DNA of 64,000 bases from Cacajao melanocephalus. Taxonomy: Eukaryota; Chordata; Mammalia; Primates; Pitheciidae. The DNA is taken from NCBI GenBank assembly GCA_963573385.1, contig CAUYLG010075635.1:62001-126000 (forward strand), given 5' to 3'. Positions within the stretch are counted from its first letter, which is position 1; each line of letters starts with the position of its first letter. Positions 27,460-39,060 of the stretch are shown one piece after another. The notes below the pieces were generated by a model. That model had not been told where the DNA came from, did not search any database, and was given only the letters and a program-made list of their open reading frames with translations. A program made the position numbers and the translations under genes.

Positions 27460-28620
27460 CACGTCGAGAGCTTCCATCGGTTCTCGAAGTGCAGCAGACA
27501 CGGGGCAGCAAGCAGGCCTTCAGTGGGGCGGGGGAGATGTTCCGTGGAAAGCCAGGATGGCGCTCCTGCTCCTGTGGGATGCCCTGGGGGTCTCCTTCCA
27601 CTTGGAGGTATTGGAAGGACTGCAGGACCCGAGCCCAGGCACCCAGGGGGCTGTCTTCAGACTTCACAACATTGGACGGCACTGGTGCCCAGGGACAGCG
27701 CCTGCCCTCCTGCTGGTTCTGAATCCAGCCCTTTCATCATCTTGTTCTTGATTCTGGGCACGGGTTTACCCCAGAGAGGGAGTTTGGGGCAGCAGCAGGC
27801 GACAGCTGAGACGCAGTCTCCCTGGACCACAGTCACACGCTCTGGGATTCTCCCAGGTCCTGTGGCCACCGCTGCCTGGATGTCGCTGGCTGTCGGCCAC
27901 CTGTTCTCTGTGCTGGCCACCACAGGGCAGGAAGAGGGGCACCCTGCTCTGTCGGTCTGTCTGCGTCTACGAGATGCCACACAAAACTCAGGCCCCGCCC
28001 CACGTTCGGCAGGGCAGGGGCCTCGTGGGTCCCAGCCGGCTGGGCCAGTCTCCGCGGTGCAGATGCGGGAGCCCCGGACACAGTCACAGGGCCGGGCCTG
28101 CTTCTCCTCTCACTCCCCCGCACAGGCCTTCAGCACCTTGCATGTGTGTTCACAGCGGTCCACATGGGCGAACGTCTCCAGCAAACAGAAGGATTATCAC
28201 AGGAGTGTTGAGAAGAGCAGTGGCTGCTTTCATTTTCAACAGGGTCTGAGCCCTCTGCACACCTTAGAACCAAATGGAAGGAGGCAGCCACCTTCGAGTG
28301 CTCTGCCCAGGCGAGGCATAGAGTCTCCGAAGGAACTTGCTGGAAGGACTCAGGGGCCGAGCGTTGGAGAAGGCAGGTCCTGTGCTGGGCTTGGCCTCTC
28401 TCAGCTTTTCCTGTTTTCGGGGCCCTCTCCTTCCAGCCTTCCTGGCCTGGTGCTCCGCCTCCTGCATCTCACAGGATCCACCACAGCTGTGCCTGGAGTC
28501 TTGAAACTTCCGCTGCCGTGTCTTACGTCTTCGTCCCCCTCCTGCGTCCCCAGCCTCTGCCTCCTCTGGGCCTGACATTGAGCCCATAGGGTGCACCGCC
28601 CACAATTGCCATTGAGGACT
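27460..28620. other. Longest open frame of the window, no recognisable protein
   Basis: A plus-strand frame at 27523-28575 stays open for 350 residues, while the minus strand also has 96-113-residue frames over the same DNA. The translation is Pro/Ser/Gly-rich with no domain, signal peptide or repeat. GC-rich DNA with few TA-containing stops gives such frames by chance. No splice sites or promoter define a gene. I leave it as unique DNA of unknown role. Confidence 0.35.
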
Positions 28621-31600
28621 CAGCCCCCTCTTTCAGGGGAAAGCTAGTTAAAGTCCATTTTCAGCCCTGGCTCCTTGCAGAACTTCATGGTGCAGTAAAA
28701 GAATTTGCGGACCCATGGGTTTCCGAGGAGCTGGGACCTTAGAGTGCTCAGCTGCAGCCCTGCAGGCCTCCCCCACCTGCCCCACTCCTTCCCCATCAGG
28801 CCTGAAGTCCAAGAGCACAGCAATCCTGAGCACAAATCAGAGAAGATGTCAAAAATCAGAAGAAAATAAGAGAGAGTGAGAGAAATGGGGACATGATTGC
28901 TTTTGACCATCCCAGAAGCCAAACCATCAGAGCTAATGGGACCCAAATCCAAAATTGCAGCAAAATGAGTCCAGTTCAGGGGATTTTAAAAACAGACTTG
29001 CAGAAACACAGCCATGTTCTGGCCCATGACCACGGCTGGGCCCCTGCAGACTCTCATAACCACTGAGATGGGACGTGGCCAGGGCAGCAGGGAGAGCTGG
29101 AGTGGACGGGCGCGAGGACAATTCAGAGAAACCGTGGGCCGGCAGAACCTGGCAGGAGCGCGGAGAAGACGAAGTACATAAGGAGGTCTGCTAAAGCGGG
29201 ATGCCTTTTGACAGGCACCCCCATCCCCTTCCATGGCCACAAGGGACTGAGGGCTCAGGGAGCCTGCTGACACTATGGAGGTGCGGGGCTAGAAAGTCCG
29301 AGTGCCCAGAGAAGCCCAGAAGGAAGCCCAGTGGGACACCCGAGGAACCCCACGATGGCCATGCTGAGGATCTCAGGACAGCCCCCGTGGCAGCAATGGC
29401 CCCAGCTTTCCCAGACACCGACAGCCAAAAAGCCACTGCAGGCTTTGCTTTCCCAGCCCTAAGCAGGGATGAGCAGAGGTGGCCTCGGTCCCGCACTGCG
29501 GACACCCCGCCCTCCCCACACCCCTGCCCTCCCCTGCTCAGCTCCCTGGGCGGCTTCTCGCTCCGTTGGCTGCTGTCCTTCTCCACCTGGCCGCCCACCT
29601 GGCATCTCCACCTCATCTTTCCCAGCCCAGCTGCCGTTCCTCTGGCAGAGTCTGTGGCAAAAGCCCCTGTGCCTCCCTGTTGCTGATGCTGCTATGGCCG
29701 GGGTGGAGGCAGGGCTTCCTGGGGCCACAGGGCCATCTTTGCCTCTGCTATGACCCACACATCTCACCTGAGCTCAGCCTGCCTGGCCATCTGTGGTGCT
29801 AGCTGGGCCTTTGGGCTTCTGTCAGGGTTCCAGCCCAGCACCCCCTGCCCTCTGCCCTCCATGCAGATGAGGAGGCTCTTCTTCCCACATTTCCCTGGGT
29901 TTCTTCCAACGGCTGCCTTCTTGTTTCTTCTTATGACCACTCAAGCTCTGGAAAAGCACATTCTCTCCTTGCCCTTCCTTTGGAAAACACCCAAAGCCAG
30001 AGCCCCATGGGCTGAGGCCTGAGAGAGTGCAGCTGTGAAAGCCCAGAGCTTCGAGGGGTCCTTCCACTGCCCAGTGTGACCCCCCAGTCCAGCCCACCAA
30101 CAGCTTGCAGACAAGAAGCAAAGCCTCTGTCCCCCCTGGGACGCAGCTGAGACCACAGCAGAAACCCTTTCAGATCACTGAGTAGAGCTCAGTGGAGACA
30201 AACCTTGTTTGTATTTTGTCCCCCGAATCCAATCTCTTTGTGTGTCTTTTTTCTTCTTCCCTGATGGCTCATATAAAGCTGGTAACCAAGGACCAGACTT
30301 TGTGAAGTCACAGGTCGTTTAAGCCACCTGCTGGGCCAGGTCGGGGAGTGAATGCCTGGGATTTGCAATCCCTGATCCCCCTGTAACTCGACGGAATCAT
30401 AGGCCAGCACTGACGGCTGCCGCGCTGCGCCCAGGAGTGATGCATTCGGAGTCCAAGCCCAGTGAACGGAAGCTCCCAGTGGAATCTTCTAACACGGAAA
30501 ATGCAGTTCAAGCTCCCGGTGCTCTGTGGATCCCGAGGTGACATGCTCAAACCAGATGACTTTATCGCTCTTCTTTTTCTTAAGACAGTGTGTCAGTCAT
30601 TATTTGGGATCTTAAACCAACAATTACCGATTACCTGTAAATGTAAAAGGCCCTCATTAGAGAACTCAGCAGCCTCCTGGGGACAGAACTCCTGGTAGCC
30701 TGAGGCAGCAGAGCTAACTTTCGGCAGCAGTGCAGAAGATGCCAGAAGCGTCCTGAGAACAGGGGCAGCCTACAAACCCTACGACAGACACTTCCAATAA
30801 AGATGAAAGTCTCTGTCCGTCTTCATCTTTTCTCTGGCTCCTCTGCCCTGACACGCCTGGGCTAGGCTAGGCTGAGCGGCAGCCCCCATGCTGGCGCTTC
30901 AAGTGCATCTGTTCTAACTGTGGCTGAGCACCACCAAATTCCTGGGCAGGGTCAGCTTCTGCTCACACCCTCCTGTCTTTCCTGACCACCTCTAAGCCTC
31001 CTGCCCAAATCAGTTGCCAGCCACCCGATTTTCAGCCACCTGATGTTCTGTGCCTCCCAGGAGCCCCTGTCCCACCTGAGATTGCCCCCTCCTCTTGGAG
31101 TCTGTCCTAAAGATATCACCAGCAATACGGCTTGGGGGAGAAAACGGTTGCTGTAGTAACCTGGAAACCAGCCTGAGAGGCACTTACCTGTGAAAGAGAA
31201 GCAGGTGAGTCTCCGCGTATGCAAATCTGGACTGCCAGGGAGTGGGTGGGCATGAGCGCTGTCCTGAGCCTTCCGGCCCCTCTGCCTGCTGCGCCTGCTA
31301 ATGTCTCCTGGGTGTCTCCTGTGTGCAGTGGGCAGGGCTGGTAACTATTCACAGCCAACACCTGCCGGCCATATGCCAGGAAGTTCTAAAATCTGAGCTC
31401 TTCCTCGTCACACTTCTGCATGCCCTGCGGAAGGTCTGTGATGAGATATTCCAGGACAGCCCTTTGGGAAGCTCTCTGATGAGCTGGGACAGTTCTTGGA
31501 CATGAACCACAGCCCTGTGGTGTGTGCCTGCAGCTGGGGCGCATGTCTCTGACAAAAAGCGCCGAGTCAGCAGCTCCCAGTGGTTCTCTGCTCCCTCCCA

Positions 31601-32154
31601 GGCCCCGGAAATGTCCCGTGTCCAGCAGCATAGCCCAGGCATGTGGACCCACGGTGCATGTGGGTGCCTTCAACAGGGGGCACCAGCCAACATGGCAGCT
31701 CCCAATGTGGTCCAGTCGAGCTCCTGAAGCCTGGGAAACACAGACCTCAGGGGGTCTCCCAGCCATGCAGAAGGCCCGCTGAGCTGAGCCGAGCTGGCTG
31801 AAGACATGTTTGAAGTCAGAGTTGTAAATATACTCAGGAGGAAGAAGTTGTATTGCTTTCTTCTATTTTCTTAAAATTCCCATCAGCCACTCTGACAGCA
31901 CAATTCCTGAGTGGGCTCCCTCCCCACTGCTGTAATACCTGGGCTAAGACCTGGGCTTAGAGGTGGCCCCCAGCATGTGTGGTGGACAGGCCCACCCCAG
32001 GCACAGGCAGTAAAGAGAGTATTTTCTGGAGAGCATTTAAAAGCAATGCCAGTGATAAAAGACTCCCTCAGCCCAGCCCTGCCTTGGAACCCACTGGCTC
32101 ACGTCTGGTCTCCTGTGATCCTGGGAACGGCAGCAGGTAATACCCGCCACTATC
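28621..32154. other. Unique sequence, no gene recognised
   Basis: About 3.5 kb of GC-rich DNA without Alu, L1 or LTR that I can recognise. Overlapping chance frames of up to 161 residues occur on both strands (29191-29802). Confidence 0.5.
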
Positions 32155-32385
32155 CCTCAGTGCTCTGGGAAGTTAAATTCCCTCCCTCCACCCAGGTGCT
32201 CTGGGAAATTAAATTCCCTCCCCCCACTCAGGTGCTCTGGGAAGTTAAATTCCCTCCCCCTACTCAGGTGCTCTGGGAAGTTAAATTCCTTCCCCCTACT
32301 CAGGTGCTCTGGGAGGTTAAACACCTCCAACCCTGGTGCTCTGAGAAGTAACCCACCCCCAACCCAAGTGCTCTGAGAAGGGGCT
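32155..32385. repeat. 36-bp minisatellite, about 6.5 copies
   Basis: The landmark TGCTCTGGGA recurs at 32161, 32197, 32233, 32269, 32304, 32337 and 32369, giving spacings of 36, 36, 36, 35, 33 and 32. The unit is TGCTCTGGGAAGTTAAATTC plus a C-rich tail, and copies degenerate to the right. Because 36 is a multiple of three, a plus-strand frame reads a 12-residue repeat (LWEVKFPPPTQV) that should not be taken as protein evidence. Confidence 0.95.
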
Positions 32386-32575
32386 CACTGCAAAACCCAC
32401 ATGACTTGGATGAGGCTCACAGCTGCCTCAGTTTACCTAGGACAGGCCACGTCCAGAGCCTCCCCATCCCCATGCTTTGCTACATGAATGATGAGCTGAG
32501 CTGTAGAATATTTGTCTCCACTGACCACTTTGGACAAAATGCCCACTAATTTGACTTGGCCAAACTTTAGTCAGG

Positions 32576-33160
32576 TGTGGGGGGACACTAGGAAGCCCAG
32601 AGTTGGTGTGAAGATTATTTTAAGCTGAAGACATTTGAGATTCAACAGACGCAGGACTCTGTTGAATCTCCTTGGAGCTTCCCTTATCTGACTAAAAGCA
32701 GTAGCTTCTGGGTAAGAGAGCAGCCCAGCATCTCCTCTTCAGGCACTTCTGCTCCCAGGAGAGAGAGCAGGAGCAAATCTGCCAGCAGTCCTCTCTTCTG
32801 GACAGTTTTACGTCCATAGGAAAGACAGAGTGACCACTCACACCTGCATAAATGAGCATTGTTACAAGCTTTCCTCTCTCGTTTGTTTCCTAAAAATCCA
32901 TTTGCCATAACTAAAGAAACCTATTTGTTCTTTTAATAAAGGCTTTTTCTCTCCTCTTCCTACTCCCTACTAAACTGGGGACATGCACCCCAGATTCTAG
33001 CCACCACTTTGAGTTAGTCATCCCTGAGCACGCCTGCGTCCATGAGCTTTGATGTGTAAGTAAACTTTTCTTCCCGTCAACCTGTCCTCTGCCAGTTTAA
33101 TTTGCAGGCCCCAGACGCGACACGTGAAAGGGTAGACAAAACGTGGTTTCCGCCCTGACA
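32576..33160 (+). mobile_element. Probable ERV LTR, family not assigned
   Basis: The block opens TGTGGGGGGACAC and ends CGCCCTGACA. It has LTR-like internal order: 'GTAGCTTCTGGGTAAGAGAG', an AATAAA at 32935-32940, 'AAGTAAACTTTTCTTCCCGT', then 'GCCAGTTTAATTTGCAGGCC' and a GAAAGGGTAGA tail. This resembles primate ERV LTRs. There is no internal region, and the target duplication is not clear. Confidence 0.55.
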
Positions 33161-34794
33161 AAGGCTGCTTCCCTTTCCCCAGCTCTGAACTTCTGCCGCC
33201 TCTGGAACATGGGAGTGTGGAACACCTTACTTCTCATGAACAGCTACTCGGAGAACATGCCCGGATTAACGGTTCCATCACACCACACACTGCCCCTTCC
33301 TGTGTCTTCCTAGCCTTGTTTACTCCCTGCTGTGGGAGAGCATCCCTTCCTGCCTGACTCTGGGGCTCTGCAGATCTCGTGGTCTGAGCTTCTCCCTGAG
33401 GCAGAAGCCCCTTCTGTACTGCGGTAGGGTCCTCCTTTTGCGGCAATCATCCTGAATGAGAGTCTCTCTTACCTAAGTATGAATTTGCTTTTCTTTGGTA
33501 ATGCACAGTGCCATGGTCTGGCCTGAGGGCGACACCAGGTCCCTCATGGACGTGGCCACGCGGTGCTCTCGTCTGCTCTGGGTGGTGTGGACTTTACCAT
33601 GACTCAGCGAGCAACTCGGCTGCAGTGAATTAATTAAATTACATGGGAAAGAATGGGGAAGGGTCAACACCCCTGAGTCCAGCGCAGCAAGACTGGCACC
33701 GTGTTCGTTGGTATGCCTTATGACGGTGCAGACACCAGACCCATTTTGACTCCGATCTACCAAACTTCTGCCTGAATCTTCCTTACTGGGGCAGCCTCAA
33801 CCATCTGGAACCAGGAAGACAGGGAGGTGTGTGGAGCCCTGCCGATCATCCCCGGCACACACAGCAGGGTCTGCCGCCTCCCAATGCCAGCGCTGGACGC
33901 AGCAGAGGGGCCCGGAGTCACCGCGGTTTCCACCGATACTCACCCACGTCATCTGGTTTTCAATTCTCCAGGGAAGAGGAATCTGGATTTTCGATTTCTT
34001 TCCAGTTCTCTTGTGCTTCTCACTTTAGGTGAGAAAATTCTCTCAGGGCTTGGACAGAAGACCATTTGAGCACACAGGAGTGAGGCTTTGTGAACACATT
34101 TTCCCAATTTACATTTTCAAGTTGAAGAAGCGTTTGCAAGCCCAGCCCCAAGTGCAGAGCACAGACCTGAGAAAGAGAAGGCGCCTGACAGGCCGGAACT
34201 CTCCCGCTCCGGCCTCCCATGAATCCTGGCTGCCTCCCCCCAGAACCCTGCAACCCGCAGTGGCCTTCTGAGTTTATCCAGCTGTCCACACGCCACAGAG
34301 CCTGGGGAGGACATTTCAGATTTTGTGAGGTTAAAAATAACTCCACAGCTGTAAACAGTAGAACAAGGCAGGCCGTAAATCTCTTAGGCACAACACAGTC
34401 ATTTACTTACCCAGGACATGGTGGAGGGCACCGCTGCCCCCAGATCACTTGCCGCAAAAAAGATGGTGGGGGTGGCAACGGAGAACTCCCTGTGGGCCTG
34501 AGCCAGGCTGCGGGAGCCGGCCTCATGCCCATCCATTCCCAGCAGCTTCTGTGCTCTCTGCTGCCCTTGAGGCATTGACAGGGTGACCTTGAAGATAGAC
34601 CCAATTAACCAGAGTGATAGAATCTGGCCTTTGCAAGATTGCAGTCCTGGCCTTGATTTGCTTGCGGGGGGAAATTTTTCCTCTTTGTTTAAGCATTAAA
34701 TACAAATAAATAACATCTGATGTATTTGAAGTCTCAAAATGAAAACATTTTAACATATGGACTTGCTCAAGCTCATATTTGAAAACAGTGTTTG
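33161..34794. other. Unique sequence, no gene recognised
   Basis: Unique DNA with chance open frames of up to 123 residues. No repeat or domain is recognised. Confidence 0.5.
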
Positions 34795-34826
<32 letters not shown>

Positions 34827-34832
34827 AACACA
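34795..34832. repeat. (TA)n(CA)n microsatellite
   Basis: A TA run of about 11 units (34796-34818) passes into CACACACAAACACA. It is typical of a length-variable, AT-rich microsatellite. Confidence 0.95.
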
Positions 34833-35404
34833 TGCATAATTTTCTTCAACTCAGGAGCATTAGCTTTTTAATCATTTACTTTGATCTTATGTAATGATTC
34901 TCTGGAGCTGTTTTAAATATTTGCTAATAAAGCTAATAGTCCAGATACACTACCTGAGACGCATTTCACATTGGTCAGCTTCACAGGCAGGGTTAAGGTC
35001 AAACTGATCTCTTCTAACCAAGAAATTCTCCAAACAGTCCTGCGTAGACCGCTGATATGTAGGTTTCTGAAATAGTTGCCATCCTTCTAGTTTGAATATT
35101 AAAAGGCTACATGCTGCCTGCAGGTCCAGGTATTTATTACTTTTAAAACACACTGTCCACATATGAACCATGAAAACTTTGACCAGACCCTCTTCTATTA
35201 ACAGAATCAGAGAGGCGGAAGTCTCCCCCTACCCTGTGGCAAGAATTGGACAAGGGTTGCCTTGGCCAGTTTCTCATTTGAGGGCAGCTCCTCCAGGCTG
35301 CTTGGAAATGGGCTGGAAATGGGAGCTGTGGGAAGAAAAGGCAAAGTCAGAGGCTGGGGTTGGCTAGAGGCAGGTCTGAAAAAGTGGTTCACCTGTGCTG
35401 CGGT
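34833..35404. other. Unique sequence, no gene recognised
   Basis: AT-rich to 35120, then GC-richer. No repeat family or gene is recognised. Confidence 0.5.
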
Positions 35405-35575
35405 CCCCAGCTGTCCTGCTATTCCCACTTGCCTTAAGATCCCAACCTGCCCTGAGGTCCCTGATGTGTCCTGAGCTTTCCTCCTGCCCTAAGATTAGCA
35501 CCTGTCCTGAGCTCCACACCTGGCCTGAGTTCCCCACCTGTCCTGAGCTCCCCACCTGTCCTGGTCCCTGCCCGC
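35405..35575. repeat. Degenerate 18-bp minisatellite
   Basis: Units of the form CACCTGTCCTGAGCTCCC start at 35499, 35517, 35535 and 35553 (exact 18-base spacing), with more degenerate units upstream near 35426, 35443, 35461 and 35481. On the plus strand it reads as a six-residue CPELPT repeat and on the minus strand as a Gly/Gln-rich repeat, both by-products of an 18-base period. Confidence 0.9.
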
Positions 35576-37786
35576 TGTGCTGCAGTCTGCACCTGTGCTG
35601 CAGGTATGTCCTAGTCTTGTGCAGCTGATGCCTCTGCCTGCCCCTTCCTTTAGACTCTCACCTGCCCTCCACTCCATCGCAAACATGGGCGGTTCCCCTC
35701 AATCTCTGCCCGAGCAATACCTCCGTATCTTACATGTGTATCAACAGAAGTCCAGGCACTTTCCTTTTGTGGCTCCCTGCCTACCCTGCCCCACGGCAGA
35801 GTCCTGGGCTCTTCTGGACACTAAATGGGGCAGCAGCAGCTGTCACCCCTGCTGCTGCCCCTGCACAAGGTGTGGCTTTCTGAGGCTGCCCCGCCCTGGT
35901 TCCCAGCCTGATGTCCAGCTGCCGCCTGTCAGCCCTGGAATCAGAGCCCAGTCCTCTCCTGCATGCCCTCGGTGCTCCCTTGGTGACTCTCCTCCTCTTC
36001 TATCTTCTGTTTTGGGGACAGGAGGCACAGACAGGGACCCTTCCACTAGCTCCCTCTGGAATGAGAATGACTAGCATCGTCCTGGCTGCTCCCTTGTTCC
36101 TGCTGGGGTTCCACCCTGTCCTCTGCTGCTGTCCTGGCCTCTCAGTGCCTCCCTCCAGGTCCAGAGGCCCCTGCTTGGATGAGCCTCACTGCTGGTGGAC
36201 CAGTGGCTTTGCCCCTGGTCCCTCTCCATAGCTAGCCCTTCCCGGGCGTCACCAAGGACAATGGACCTTGCTTCTTCCCATCACAATGGGCAGCCCTGGC
36301 TGGTCAGAGCTTCGTCTTCAGTCTGGCCATTTGCCCGTGGTACATCTCGGACCATCTTGGTTTCCTCTCAGCAAAGGAAAGATCTTTCCGACTCAGGCAT
36401 TGGAGTGGCAGATGTGGCGGGGGACTCTCACTACAGACTGAATCCATAGGTCTTTCCTTCTTCCTCTTTTGCTATTTTTTCTTGAGTTTCTCAGCCTCTG
36501 ACAGTTCCACCCAAAGCCCTGGAGATGAGCCTTCTCTGCATCTCCAGCATCATTATGCTTAGGTGACAGCGAGAGCAAGCAGAGCTCCATTTATTGAGCC
36601 TGATGGGACATTCAAATCACATCCTGCACCCTCATTACACGGAGCCTGCAACATCAGGGAAGGAGTGAGGGAGAGGGTTTGCTCTCTCATTTGCTTACAT
36701 GAAGCAGAGGGTCAGGTGAATTCCATTTGCCAAGCGGCACATCCCAGTACCTGGCACACAGACAGATGTTCTGTTGGTCCCACGTGGTGGAATCTGAGAG
36801 GGTGGGCATAGGGCAGGCTGCACCCCCACAGCACAGGGCCAGCATTAGTCACGTAGTGTTCCTGGGTTGGTGGTGCTGGACTGACCCTGTAGGGGTATGG
36901 GTGCTGTGCGGAGCCAGCGATCTGAACATGTGTGTCCTGGGGCTGCCATGAAGCCACGCAGGGCCACGCAGTGCCCAGCCCAGCACGAGGGCTGTTTCCT
37001 TCTGTCATCTCCACAGCAGAAACTTCCAGAAATCCTCCAAAGGAAAACCAACTGTTGTGCTGGCAGAGGAAATAAAGAGAAGGTGAAGAGGTCTTAGAAA
37101 GTGAAGAGTGGGATCAGAGAAGGACAGGTATGTAGAGGAGCTTTGGACTCCTGCCAACAGGGATGGGACCTTACCACCATGTCGGTGCAAACCCCGTGGG
37201 AAGTGGACAGCCTGGACTTTGGGTTACAACCCAGAGCATACAAGGACGATACCCAAGTCCCTACCTATAGGGAGTCTCCACCTGCTCCCTCGAATGAAGA
37301 TGATTGAGCAAATGATTGAATAAATAAATAAATAAAGAGAGGAGAAGGAACACAGCTTCCTTTCAGAAGAATTCCAAACCGTGTGTGTAAATGCTCCTGG
37401 CTCCGGGAAATGGAGCGGAATCCCTTCCCCTCTTGAGGGTGGGCTGGACTTACTGACTCACTTTCCAAGGAATAGAAGGAAAAGGGGAAAACAGTAGCTC
37501 TGTCGGGGAGAGACCTGGCAGACACCCCCTTCACCACATGATCGGGGCTTATCCACCTGCACTTAGTTATATGGCTGTCGGTCCGCTGATGGGATGTGAG
37601 GAAGTGGGGACTTCACCCCCCTGGTCATCTCCCCCAAAACAAGTATCTCCAGTTTAATTACTAGAACAAAGTCAGACAAACCAAGTGAAAGGACATTCTA
37701 CAAACACCACATGAGTACATTTCAACACTGTCAAAGTTATAAATCAAAGTAGTGCCTGGGGCTCTGGTGAAGGCTGGAGATTAAGC
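35576..37786. other. Unique GC-rich sequence, no gene recognised
   Basis: Competing open frames of up to 165 residues, with no domain. A short (AAAT)n run lies at 37318-37336. Confidence 0.5.
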
Positions 37787-38026
37787 AGGTTTGATGGCTT
37801 CGTGAAATGTGGGGTCTTGAACTGGATCTCAGGGCAGCAAAAGGACGTTATGGAAACTGGGAAATCCCAAGATGCCTTTAGTTTAGTTGTGTTGTGTGAG
37901 ATTTAATGTCTTAGTTTTGATAGAGGCATCCCCACATGGGAGATGTCATGGTGTTAATTTTAGGGGGCATCTGTGCTGGACAAGAGTGCCCACAACATTT
38001 GGTCAGACGTGGCTCTAGGTGTGTCT
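37787..38026 (+). repeat. Left arm of a 240-bp inverted repeat (L1 3' UTR plus LTR start)
   Basis: The first half (to about 37930) is old L1 3' UTR ('GCAAAAGGACGTTATGGAAA', 'TTTAATGTCTTAGTTTTGAT'). The second half is the start of an MLT2-like LTR ('GATGTCATGGTGTTAATTTT', 'ACATTTGGTCAGACGTGGCT'). The whole arm returns as its reverse complement at 38711-38951, about 89% identical by manual alignment. Confidence 0.93.
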
Positions 38027-38440
38027 GACGGTCCTGGACAAGACGAATGTCTGACTGGTGAACAGAGTGAAGTCAGTGCCCTCCCCAGGTTGAGTGGCCG
38101 CATCCAATCAGCTGACGGCCTGAGGAGAATGAAAGGCAAACCCCACTGTAAGTAAAGGGGAGCTCCTCCTGCCTGACTGCCTTTGAGCTGAGACACTGGG
38201 GACTTTTCTGCCTTCAGACTCGAAATGAAACATGAGCTATTCCTGGCTCTCAAGGCTGCCAGCCTTTAAACTGCGTCTGCACCAGCCACCCTCCTCTCCT
38301 GGGTCTCCAGCCTGCTCCATCACCCCGTGGGGCCTGAAACTTGCTGGCTTCTGCAATCACATGAGCCAATTACTTATTGTCTCTCTGTCTACATATAGAG
38401 AGGGAGAAAGATATCCAGAATTCTCTCTCTCTCTGTCTTT
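37945..38440 (+). mobile_element. MLT2-like ERVL LTR, 5' part
   Basis: The landmarks follow the MLT2-type LTR order: TGTCATGGTGTTAATTTT, 'CGCATCCAATCAGCTGACGG', 'GCCTTCAGACTCGAAATGAA', 'CTCAAGGCTGCCAGCCTTTA', 'CTGGGTCTCCAGCCTGCTCC' and 'AATCACATGAGCCAATTACT'. It then dissolves into the CT/TA microsatellites often found at the end of this LTR group. The family is recalled, not searched. Confidence 0.65.
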
Positions 38441-38552
38441 ATATATATATATATGTTCACTTTAATATATATATGCATATATATATAAAGCAAAGTGAAT
38501 AACCCTGGATACTGTGTATAAAATCTGGTTCTCTCTCTCTCTCTCTCACTAT

Positions 38553-38606
<54 letters not shown>

Positions 38607-38631
38607 TTTATAGTGAGAGCAAGCTGTCCTC

Positions 38632-38687
<56 letters not shown>

Positions 38688-38710
38688 AGAGAGAGAAGAG
38701 AGAGAGAGAG
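38395..38710. repeat. Compound CT/TA/CA/GA microsatellite with nested palindromes
   Basis: Runs of CT, TA, CA, TA and GA follow one another. Two palindromes are nested here: an imperfect hairpin at 38456-38499 (TTCACTTTAATATATATATGC against its complement with four extra bases), and the exact 11-bp inverted pair CTCTCACTATA (38543-38553) / TATAGTGAGAG (38609-38619) around (CA)n(TA)n. The tract forms the loop of the larger inverted repeat. Confidence 0.95.
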
Positions 38711-38951
38711 GACACACCTAGAGTCACATGTGACCAAATGTGGGGGCACTTCGCTGTTCAGCCTAGATGACCCTTAAAATTAACCACCATGACATCTCTC
38801 ATGTAGGAATGCATCTATCAAAACTAAGACATTAAAACTCACACAACACAATTAAACTAAACACATATTGGGATTTCCCAGTTTCCATAAAGTCCTTTTG
38901 CTGCCCTGGGATCCAGTTCAGGACTCCACATTTCATGAAGCCATCAAACCT
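38711..38951 (-). repeat. Right arm of the 240-bp inverted repeat
   Basis: This is the reverse complement of 37787-38026. It contains the same L1-to-LTR junction in opposite orientation, so it is a copy of an already chimeric segment and not an independent insertion. Differences are scattered substitutions plus a few one- to three-base gaps. Confidence 0.93.
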
Positions 38952-38958
38952 TATATAA

Positions 38959-39024
<66 letters not shown>

Positions 39025-39060
39025 TGTATATATACATATATATACATATATGTCACACAC
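38952..39060. repeat. (TA)n(GA)n microsatellite
   Basis: TA run (about 38966-38990), GA run (38990-39020), then further TATATACA sequence and a short CA run. It probably represents the expanded 3' end of the same LTR seen on the left. Confidence 0.93.

Noticed and set aside
27523..28575. 350-residue open frame as a protein-coding gene
   Set aside because: No domain, signal or repeat is recognised; both strands are partly open; no splice or promoter structure is visible. GC-rich DNA gives such frames by chance.
31911..32351. Frame with a WEVKFPPPTQVL repeat as a repetitive protein
   Set aside because: It is the translation of the 36-bp minisatellite; the phase is lost where units shorten to 35, 33 and 32 bases.
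38457..38777. Arg/Glu-rich and Ser/Leu-rich frames
   Set aside because: Translations of GA/CT and TA microsatellites in the loop of the inverted repeat.
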